From: Bradyrhizobium sp. B124
Lineage (GTDB): Bacteria; Pseudomonadota; Alphaproteobacteria; Rhizobiales; Xanthobacteraceae
Direction of reading: 5' to 3'
Assembly: GCF_038967635.1 (NCBI RefSeq)
Contig: NZ_CP152413.1
Coordinates: 4,340,001-4,404,000 of the forward strand
Length of the DNA: 64,000 nt
The position numbers were made by a program, and so were the translations under genes. The notes under the pieces are model-generated. The model ran no database searches. It saw only the letters and a program-made list of their open reading frames with translations, and had not been told where the DNA came from. Shown piece by piece: positions 57,745 to 64,000 of the stretch (its first letter is position 1; each line of letters begins with the position of its first letter).

Positions 57745-58041
57745 GTGCAGGTTCTCGTCCGCGATAACAATGTCGACCAAGCCCTGAAGGCGCTGAAGAA
57801 GAAGATGCAGCGCGAGGGCATTTTCCGCGAGATGAAGCTCCGCGGTCACTACGAAAAGCCCTCTGAGAAGAAGGCTCGCGAAAAGGCCGAAGCCGTGCGC
57901 CGCGCACGCAAGCTGGCGCGCAAGAAGCTGCAGCGCGAAGGCCTGCTGCCGATGAAGCCGAAGCCGGTGTTCGGCGCTGGTCCCGGTGGCGACCGTGGCG
58001 GCCGTCCCGGTGGTGCAGGCGCTGGTCGCGGACCGCGCTGA
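57745..58041 (+). CDS. rpsU: 30S ribosomal protein S21
   Basis: 98 residues from GTG 57745 (AGAGGATGCC upstream). S21 core [25 protein letters not shown], then a basic region ([26 protein letters not shown]) and a Gly-rich tail of rhizobial type. A 30-residue upstream extension from 57655 is rejected. Followed by a strong terminator. Confidence 0.95.
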   Translation: MQVLVRDNNVDQALKALKKKMQREGIFREMKLRGHYEKPSEKKAREKAEAVRRARKLARKKLQREGLLPMKPKPVFGAGPGGDRGGRPGGAGAGRGPR

Positions 58042-58070
58042 ACCGTTTTGCTGATATGGAAGTCTAACAG

Positions 58071-58099
58071 CGCGGGCCATGGGCCCGCGTTGTTGTTTT
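58071..58099 (+). terminator. Rho-independent terminator of rpsU
   Basis: CGCGGGCC-ATG-GGCCCGCG stem-loop followed by TTGTTGTTTTG, 30 bases after the rpsU stop. Confidence 0.85.
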
Positions 58100-58154
58100 G
58101 AAGCCAGCCGTGTTCCGGGGTACCCATGCAAAACGACCGGCAAGAGCACTTTGC

Positions 58155-58814
58155 ATGATGGCCGTTCCGGCGCTCCGCTCCCCGCTCCCAGAAGCTGCGC
58201 ACCGCCGTCGTGCGGCGCACCTCGTCATTATGGCCGTGGTTCTCGGCCTGCCGCTCGGGGGCTGTTCCTTCGACTTGGGATCATGGGGCTCGGACGACAA
58301 GCCGAAACAGGCTGCCGCTGCCGACAAGCCTGCCGCCGACACCATCACCCCACAGGACATCAACAGCGCCAAGGATCACGCCACGCGCGGCCAGGTGCTG
58401 GCGCATTCCGGCAAGCTCGATGAGGCGCAGGCGGAATTCGAGCAGGCGCTAACCGCCGACCCTTACAACATCCAGGCGCTGTACGGCCGTGGCCTGATCT
58501 ATCAGGGCCGCGGACAACATCAGCAGGCGATCGACGATTTCACGGCGGCGAGCGGGCTGTCGCCGCAGAAGGCCGAGCCGCTGGTCGGCCGCGCCACCAG
58601 CTACCTCGCGCTCGACAAGGCCAAGCAGGCCGCCTCCGACCTCGACGAGGCCGTGCAGGCCGATCCCGGCAATGTTGCGGCGTGGAGCGCGCGCGGCCAG
58701 GCCTATGAGCGGCTCGGCGACAGGGCCAAGGCAGCGGCGTCCTACAATCGCGCGCTCGCGCTGCGGCCAAATGACGGAAGCGCGCGCAGCGGGCTGGCGC
58801 GCATCGGCGGCTAG
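58155..58814 (+). CDS. TPR lipoprotein
   Basis: 219 residues from MMAVPALRSPLP. A signal peptide ends at a lipobox (GLPLGGC, Cys near residue 38), so it is membrane-anchored in the periplasm. About four TPR units at 75-215 (ARGQVLAHSGKLDEAQAEFEQALTADPYN and similar). The start uses the first of two ATGs; 58158 is equivalent. Confidence 0.8.
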   Translation: MMAVPALRSPLPEAAHRRRAAHLVIMAVVLGLPLGGCSFDLGSWGSDDKPKQAAAADKPAADTITPQDINSAKDHATRGQVLAHSGKLDEAQAEFEQALTADPYNIQALYGRGLIYQGRGQHQQAIDDFTAASGLSPQKAEPLVGRATSYLALDKAKQAASDLDEAVQADPGNVAAWSARGQAYERLGDRAKAAASYNRALALRPNDGSARSGLARIGG

Positions 58815-58886
58815 CGCGCTTTCAAACGAGCGGTTACCGATCCGCTCGAACAGGATGCGTCGAGAGCGATAGATCCGTGCTGCGCG

Positions 58887-59780
58887 TTACTTCGGCAGGA
58901 CGGCGTGGAACATCGACTTCATGCCGGAGAACATGTCGTCGGTCACCGACGTGCGCTCGTTCTTCGGCGCCGGCATCGCAGCGTCGGCGCGCAGGTCGAG
59001 CGGGGCCTGCAACACCGGGACCGGAATGTCCGCCGGCGGCGTCAGCCGATTCGCATCCTGGGCACTGGCGGCGTAGGGCGGACGCGGCTGCGCGGCTTGA
59101 TCGGCATTGTCGCTGGACGGGTTCGACACCATGATCGGCGGCGGCAACGGCCGGATCGCCGGGGCTGCCGCCGGACGCTGCTGGTCAGGCAGGCGGGCGA
59201 GATCGGTGCTGCGAGCGTCCTGGGTACGCACGGCGTCCTGGGACCGCGCAGCGTCCTGCGGACGCTCCTTGCGCAGCCGCTCGATGGCGGCACGCGCAAG
59301 ATCGTTGGCATCGCGGGCTTCCTCCGGCGTGACGGCGGACTCGACTGGCGCCGCGGCGGGCGCAGCCTTCGCGACCGCCTTCGGCGCTGCCGGATGATGG
59401 CGCGCGTCGGCGGGGATGCTGGCCGTCTCAGCCGGCGCATCAGCTTTGGTGTCGACAGATTTGGTATCAGCCGATTTGGGATCGGCGGGCTTCTCGGTGA
59501 CGGTGGCCTTCTCCGATGCCGACCGCTCGATCAGGGTGCGCTCGGACATGCCCTTGGCCTTCACGCCGGCTTCCGGGAGGCTGCTGACCATTGTGGACTT
59601 TTCGGCGGGCTTGGCGACGGCTTTTGGATCTGCCTTGGGATCCACGGCGGCGGTCACGGCTGCGGCATCCGGCGCTTGCGGCTTGGCCACGATGTAATGA
59701 TTGACGATGTACGCCCCGATGATGGTCGCTGCCACCGAGGGTAAGATGTCCATCACGAATTTCTTCAGGTAACTCAGCAT
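58887..59780 (-). CDS. Membrane-anchored low-complexity protein (297 aa)
   Basis: From MLSYLKKFVMDILPSVAATI: one transmembrane helix (about 10-32), then a long Ala/Lys/Pro/Asp-rich linker region and a C-terminal conserved-looking segment (MFSGMKSMFHAVLPK). No known domain; likely a rhizobial envelope or cell-shape associated protein. Function unknown. Confidence 0.6.
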   Translation of the reverse strand: MLSYLKKFVMDILPSVAATIIGAYIVNHYIVAKPQAPDAAAVTAAVDPKADPKAVAKPAEKSTMVSSLPEAGVKAKGMSERTLIERSASEKATVTEKPADPKSADTKSVDTKADAPAETASIPADARHHPAAPKAVAKAAPAAAPVESAVTPEEARDANDLARAAIERLRKERPQDAARSQDAVRTQDARSTDLARLPDQQRPAAAPAIRPLPPPIMVSNPSSDNADQAAQPRPPYAASAQDANRLTPPADIPVPVLQAPLDLRADAAMPAPKNERTSVTDDMFSGMKSMFHAVLPK

Positions 59781-60030
59781 GACCTGCCACTCCCCACCCC
59801 GTTATTTCATGCTGGAACTTTGAGGCACATTCAGGGATCAACTGCGACGGATCGGTGGCAAACCCCCGTTCCGACGTCACCTTTGGTGTCACTTTGGTTT
59901 CAGCGGAGGCGCCCCCTGCGCAGGCCGCATCCACCTCTTAATTCATCGTGCAGCCGTTAACGGGTTATGAATTTCCACAGCCGCGCCTGCTCGGAGCTGC
60001 CATTCTCCCCGCGCAGGGTTACCGCCCGCG

Positions 60031-60315
60031 TCAGGGCTTGAGTTCGACCTCGAGGAACACGATCTCGCTGGCCGTCTCGTTAAGCACGTCGTGCTGGACC
60101 CCGGCCTTGCGGAAATAGGACCTGCCGGCCCCGAGCTGTGCCTTCGAGCGCTCGCCGTTCGGCGCTACGATGGTCATTTCGCCTGCCGTGATCGGAACGA
60201 TGACGTAGTCCATCTCATGGGTGTGGTGGCCGGTGGCGCTGCCCGGCGCGAGCCGCCATTCGGTCACGCGGACCTCCGCCGTATCCACCTGAACATCCGA
60301 TTTGGCGCTGAGCAT
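60031..60315 (-). CDS. Cupin-domain protein (94 aa)
   Basis: Single conserved cupin barrel: GHHTHEMDYVIVPITAGEM and GRSYFRKAGVQHDVLNE give the two cupin motifs with metal-binding His residues and Glu. Start at 60315 is used because the longer frame (to 60387) is encoded by the family D repeat. Function could be metal-dependent enzyme or ligand binding. Confidence 0.8.
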   Translation of the reverse strand: MLSAKSDVQVDTAEVRVTEWRLAPGSATGHHTHEMDYVIVPITAGEMTIVAPNGERSKAQLGAGRSYFRKAGVQHDVLNETASEIVFLEVELKP

Positions 60316-60337
60316 CGTCACTTCACTTCTCCACGAA

Positions 60338-60425
60338 AGCGTTTTCAAGCGAAGTGGATACCGGTTCGCGTGAAGAAAACGCGTCAAACAAGAATCTAGA
60401 GCCCGTTCCGATTCGATCGGAACGG
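60338..60425. repeat. Dispersed repeat, family D (best copy)
   Basis: AGCGTTTTCAAGCGAAGTGG, CCGGTTCGCGTGAAGAAAACG and a terminal hairpin CCCGTTCCGAT-TCG-ATCGGAACGG. The hairpin lies immediately after the ChaA stop (on the minus strand) and can serve as its terminator. Confidence 0.85.
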
Positions 60426-60433
60426 TAAAGGCT

Positions 60434-61531
60434 CTAAGGCACGAATACCATGAACACGAACACCGCGAACACCACCATGTGAACGAGCCCGAACAGGATG
60501 TTGGTGCGGCCGGTTCCGAAGGTGAGCATGCTGACCATGAAGGTGAGCAGCAGGATCAGCATATGCTGGTTGCTGAGCCCGAGCACCAGCTGCTTGTCGA
60601 GCGCATAGGCGGCAACGGCTACCGCCGGAACCGTGAGCCCGATGGTGGCGATCGAGGAGCCGAGCGCGAGGTTAATGCTCTTCTGCAGGTCGTTCTTGCG
60701 CGCAGCCGACACCGCGGCAACGCTTTCCGGCAGCAGGATCAGGGCAGCCACCACCAGACCGGCAAAGGCCGGCGGCGCGCCGATCTTGACGGTGACGACA
60801 TCGACCACCAGCGAGAATTTCTTGGCCAGCAGCACCACCGCCAGCAGCGAAACCAGCAGCAAGGCGACACTGATCGCCGTCATGCGGTCCGACATCACCT
60901 CGCCATGCGCCGCCGCCTCATTGGCCCCGCTGACGAAGTAATCGCGATGGCGGATGGTCTGGGTGTAGAGGAACACCGCATAAAGCAGCAGGGTCACGAC
61001 GCTGATCACGGCGAGCTGGGCCGTGGAGTAGATCGGGCCCGGCGCGGTGAGCGTGAAGTTCGGCATGTCGAGCGTGATGGTCGCGAGCACGAACAGAACG
61101 CTGAGGTAAAGGTTGGCGCCGGTGATCTGAAAATCCTGCTCGCGGTAGCGGATGCCGCCGATGAAGATGCAGAGCCCGACCAGGCCGTTGCAGACGATCA
61201 TCACCACCGCAAACACGGTATCGCGTGCCAGGGTCGGCGCCGGCGTGTCGCCCAGCATGATGGTCGAGATCAGCGCCACCTCGATGACTGTCACCGCCAA
61301 CGTCAGGAGCAGCGTGCCGAACGGCTCGCCGATCCGCTCGGCAATCATCTCGGCATGGTGGACAGCCGCAAACACGGTGCCGAACAGGATCACCAGCAGC
61401 ACGGCGGCGAACGCCCAGCCCCCCGCCGATGGCGCGAAGCTGTAGCCGGAGGCCGAGACTGCGCCAAACAACAGCACCGCCAGAACGGGATACAGCCAGG
61501 CCGACCGTGGCATCGGTCCGTGTGCGCTCAT
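60434..61531 (-). CDS. chaA: ChaA-type Ca2+/H+ antiporter
   Basis: 365 residues, ten or eleven transmembrane helices, with the two inverted alpha-repeats of cation/proton exchangers: HHAEMIAERIGEPFGTLLLTLAVTVIEVALI (acidic E in GEPFGT and IEV) and ALILLPESVAAVSAARKNDLQKSINLALGSSIATIGL. Exports Ca2+ or Na+/K+ in exchange for protons. Confidence 0.88.
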   Translation of the reverse strand: MSAHGPMPRSAWLYPVLAVLLFGAVSASGYSFAPSAGGWAFAAVLLVILFGTVFAAVHHAEMIAERIGEPFGTLLLTLAVTVIEVALISTIMLGDTPAPTLARDTVFAVVMIVCNGLVGLCIFIGGIRYREQDFQITGANLYLSVLFVLATITLDMPNFTLTAPGPIYSTAQLAVISVVTLLLYAVFLYTQTIRHRDYFVSGANEAAAHGEVMSDRMTAISVALLLVSLLAVVLLAKKFSLVVDVVTVKIGAPPAFAGLVVAALILLPESVAAVSAARKNDLQKSINLALGSSIATIGLTVPAVAVAAYALDKQLVLGLSNQHMLILLLTFMVSMLTFGTGRTNILFGLVHMVVFAVFVFMVFVP

Positions 61532-61585
61532 CGTGGGGTCCCCTCACTTCGGTGACCTCGATTATGCGACAGACAATCGCCGCCG

Positions 61586-62404
61586 TCAGCCTCTCGCGGC
61601 GCCGATAAACCGCCTCGCGGTATCCATCGCACCGAAATTGTCGAGATCGTCGTGCCCGCCGCCGGGCAGGCGGACGAATTGCTTGGGCTCGTGGGCGAGG
61701 CCGAACAGCCGCTCGCCCAAGCGGATCGGGATCGCCGGATCGTCGGTGCCGTGCATGATCAGGAGCGGTGCCGTGACGCCGGTGATTCGCCGGTCGGAAT
61801 GGAATTGATCGCGCATCAGCAGGCTGACCGGCACATACCAGAAGAGCACGCCGGCGACGTCAACCGTCGAGGTATAGGGTGCCTCCAGGATCAGTCTGCC
61901 GATGGGGTGTTCGGCGGCGAGCGCGACCGCAACGCCGGTGCCGAGAGAGAATCCCCAGGCCACGATCTGCTCGGCGCGGTAGCGCGCGGTGGCGAACGCG
62001 TAGGCGGCCGCAGCGTCCTGCAGCAGTCCCCGCTCGCTCGGAGATCCGCTCGAGCCGGCGTAGCCGCGGTACGACAACGCCACCAGCCCGGTCCCGTCGG
62101 CCGTGATGGCCTTGAAGCGTGCCACGCGGCCGGCAAGGAAATCGCCATTGCCCGGAAAGAACAGCACGACCGGCCGGCCCGGCTTCGCCGGCACGTGCCA
62201 GACGATGACCTTCTCGTCGTCAGCCGTGGTGAGAACATGCTCCTCCGCTTCGGGAAGGCCGGCGGCTGCGGGCGCCGTCCGCCCGACCGGCGGGATCGGA
62301 AACAGCAATTCGCGCTGCTTGACGTACAGCACCGCCAGTCCGCCGAGATAGACGACGGCCGCGGCGATCACGAGCCATTTCAGGATTGCAAGTACCAGCG
62401 CCAT
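61586..62404 (-). CDS. Alpha/beta hydrolase (BEM46/ABHD13-like)
   Basis: 272 residues. An N-terminal transmembrane helix (about 5-30) anchors a serine hydrolase: the nucleophile elbow WGFSLGTG, Asp in HGTDDPAIP and His in PGGGHDDL complete the triad; oxyanion region LFFPGNGDFLAGR. GTG at 62407 is an alternative start. Probably an esterase or acyl hydrolase. Confidence 0.88.
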   Translation of the reverse strand: MALVLAILKWLVIAAAVVYLGGLAVLYVKQRELLFPIPPVGRTAPAAAGLPEAEEHVLTTADDEKVIVWHVPAKPGRPVVLFFPGNGDFLAGRVARFKAITADGTGLVALSYRGYAGSSGSPSERGLLQDAAAAYAFATARYRAEQIVAWGFSLGTGVAVALAAEHPIGRLILEAPYTSTVDVAGVLFWYVPVSLLMRDQFHSDRRITGVTAPLLIMHGTDDPAIPIRLGERLFGLAHEPKQFVRLPGGGHDDLDNFGAMDTARRFIGAARG

Positions 62405-62419
62405 CACAGGTAGCCGCAG

Positions 62420-62590
62420 CTATGTCTTGCCGCGAAGCTTGAGCAGCTTCTCGACGTCAGCCTTGATGCTGTCGGGGATCGGCCGGCACGCGCACGCCGA
62501 CGCATGCGCGACATGCCACTTGATGCGCTGCTCGCGCGTAGCCCGGGGCGGCATGCGATGGTCTCGATGCCACTCCCGGTTCAGCGCCAT
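62420..62590 (-). CDS. Small basic protein (56 aa) after pntB
   Basis: From MALNREWHRDHRMPPRATRE; soluble, rich in His/Arg and Lys, ending VEKLLKLRGKT, with two cysteines in SACACR. It begins 11 bases after the pntB stop and ends 15 bases before the hydrolase start; it lacks a clear ribosome-binding site. Placement tightly between genes supports reality; function unknown. Confidence 0.5.
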   Translation of the reverse strand: MALNREWHRDHRMPPRATREQRIKWHVAHASACACRPIPDSIKADVEKLLKLRGKT

Positions 62591-62601
62591 TCGCCGCGTG
62601 C

Positions 62602-63999
62602 CTACATCGCCTTGACGATGTTCTCGGTGACCTTCTTGGCGTCGCCGAGCAGCATCATGGTGTTGTCGCGGTAGAACAGCGGGTTGTCGATGCCGGCATA
62701 GCCCGACGCCAGCGAGCGCTTGATGAACATCACGGTGCCGGCCTTCCAGACCTGCAGCACCGGCATGCCGTAGATCGGCGAGGTCTTGTCCTCTTCGGCG
62801 GCAGGGTTGGTGACGTCGTTGGCGCCGATCACGAACGCGATGTCGGCCTGGGCGAACTCCGAGTTGATGTCCTCGAGCTCGAACACCTCGTCATAGGGCA
62901 CGTTGGCCTCGGCCAGCAGCACGTTCATGTGGCCGGGCATGCGCCCCGCCACCGGGTGAATGGCGTATTTCACCTCGACGCCTTCCTTCTTCAGGATATC
63001 GCCCATCTCGCGCAGCGCGTGCTGGGCCTGCGCCACCGCCATGCCGTAGCCGGGCACGATGATGACCTTGGAGGCGTTCTTCATGATGAAGGCGGCATCG
63101 TCAGCCGATCCGAGCTTGGCGGGTTTCTGCTCGCCCGAGCCGCCGCCGGCCGCCGCGGTCTCGCCGCCGAAGCCGCCGAGGATCACCGAGATGAACGAGC
63201 GGTTCATCGCGTGGCACATGATGTAGGACAGGATCGCACCCGACGAGCCGACCAGCGCGCCGGTGATGATCAGCGCCGAGTTGCCGAGCGTGAAGCCGAT
63301 GCCGGCCGCGGCCCAGCCGGAATACGAGTTCAGCATCGAGATCACGACCGGCATGTCGGCGCCGCCGATCGGGATGATCATCAAGACGCCGAGCGCCAGC
63401 GCGATGATGGTGATCAGCCAGAAGTCGAGCGCGCTGCCGCTCATCACCAGGCCGACGATGAAGAACACCAGCGCCAGGGCGAGGACGATGTTGATGACGT
63501 GGCGGAACGGCAGGATGATCGGCGCGCCGCTCATCCGCGCCGACAGCTTCAGGAACGCGATCACCGAGCCGGTGAAGGTCAGGGCGCCGATCGCAACGCC
63601 GAGCGACATCTCGACCAGGCTCTGCGGATGGATGTTGCCGGGCGTGCCGATGTCGAACGCCTCGGGGGCGTAGAACGCGCCGGCGGCGACCAGCACCGCG
63701 GCCATGCCGACCAGCGAGTGGAACGCAGCGACGAGCTCCGGCATCGAGGTCATCGGCACCCGGCGCGCGATGACAGCGCCGATGCTGCCGCCGATCGCGA
63801 TCGCGACGATGACCAGCAGCCAGGCGACGCCGTCGGCCGGCGGATGGCTCGCCAGCGTGGTGGCGACCGCGATCGCCATGCCGATCATGCCGAAGAAATT
63901 GCCCTGGCGCGACGATGCCGGGCTCGACAGGCCGCGCAGCGACAGGATGAACAGCACCCCTGCCACGAGATACAGAACAGCAGCCAGATTGGCGTTCAT
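62602..63999 (-). CDS. pntB: NAD(P) transhydrogenase subunit beta (PntB)
   Basis: 465 residues, complete. The N-terminal membrane part (domain II; multiple helices to about residue 270) and the C-terminal NADP(H)-binding domain III: VPGYGMAVAQAQHALREMGD, HPVAGRMPGHMNVLLAEANVPYD, GANDVTNPAAEEDKTSPIYGMPVL. It uses the proton gradient to reduce NADP+ with NADH. The PntA subunit gene is expected just outside the window. Confidence 0.97.
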   Translation of the reverse strand: MNANLAAVLYLVAGVLFILSLRGLSSPASSRQGNFFGMIGMAIAVATTLASHPPADGVAWLLVIVAIAIGGSIGAVIARRVPMTSMPELVAAFHSLVGMAAVLVAAGAFYAPEAFDIGTPGNIHPQSLVEMSLGVAIGALTFTGSVIAFLKLSARMSGAPIILPFRHVINIVLALALVFFIVGLVMSGSALDFWLITIIALALGVLMIIPIGGADMPVVISMLNSYSGWAAAGIGFTLGNSALIITGALVGSSGAILSYIMCHAMNRSFISVILGGFGGETAAAGGGSGEQKPAKLGSADDAAFIMKNASKVIIVPGYGMAVAQAQHALREMGDILKKEGVEVKYAIHPVAGRMPGHMNVLLAEANVPYDEVFELEDINSEFAQADIAFVIGANDVTNPAAEEDKTSPIYGMPVLQVWKAGTVMFIKRSLASGYAGIDNPLFYRDNTMMLLGDAKKVTENIVKAM

Positions 64000-64000
64000 C

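Noticed and set aside
60316..60387. Upstream extension of the cupin gene
   Set aside because: Encoded by a dispersed repeat also present elsewhere; start at 60315 has a better context.

Overview
This 64 kb window is high-GC chromosomal DNA from an alphaproteobacterium of the Rhizobiales, most likely Bradyrhizobium or a close relative. The evidence is the dense small-gene content of rhizobial type, two phasin genes, a histidine tRNA without the usual extra 5' G and with A as discriminator base, EcfG-type (GGAAC-N17-CGTT) and alphaproteobacterial LexA-type (GAAC-N7-GAAC) promoter elements, a large PdhS-like cell-cycle kinase, and several families of dispersed intergenic palindromes typical of bradyrhizobia. 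No prophage, insertion sequence, CRISPR array or rRNA operon was found.

Layout. 1-3.7 kb: end of a SCO1/SenC copper protein, a LysR regulator overlapping a flavin monooxygenase, small genes. 3.9-8.3 kb: uvrB with a PPOX-family gene, followed by a lower-GC two-gene insert encoding a full-length homologue of the methyl-dependent restriction enzyme DpnI and a small zinc-ribbon protein. 8.3-18.5 kb: accessory small genes, including two stress-type genes with EcfG-like promoters, two NTF2-like paralogues, two MaoC-like hydratases, three tiny membrane proteins, and an orphan ParA-like ATPase. 18.5-20 kb: tRNA-His and two phasins. 20.2-28 kb: the PdhS-like multi-PAS kinase, a metallophosphoesterase overlapping a cyclic-nucleotide-binding protein, and a VWA-domain protein. 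28-33.4 kb: a nitrilase/tautomerase/GlxA-type regulator cluster, and 3-oxoacid CoA-transferase with an acetyltransferase. 33.6-42 kb: AsmA-like protein, then two incomplete ABC importers facing each other: a sugar-type cluster with binding protein and permeases but no ATPase, and a PotGHI-type polyamine cluster with ATPase and permeases but no binding protein. 42-48.6 kb: a TPR/EF-hand secreted protein, a TTC38-like TPR protein, a divergent GlpD-like dehydrogenase, and an ABC-F ATPase preceded by a probable leader peptide. 48.7-54.8 kb: a PAS-GGDEF-EAL protein, an L-2-hydroxyglutarate oxidase-like protein, two YdcH/DUF465 proteins, a small gene behind a perfect SOS-box motif, and a GGDEF protein. 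55-64 kb: purEK, aqpZ, rpsU, a TPR lipoprotein, cupin, ChaA-type exchanger, alpha/beta hydrolase, a 56-aa gene and pntB.

The most notable items are the DpnI-like enzyme, which would act against Dam-methylated foreign DNA in a lineage that uses GANTC rather than GATC methylation; the 23-codon leader peptide with a stop-overlapping hairpin upstream of the ABC-F gene; the SOS-box-controlled small gene of unknown function; the EcfG-promoter pair; and the PdhS-like kinase whose ATP-binding motifs are degenerate. All functional calls are from reading protein motifs and were not tested by database search.
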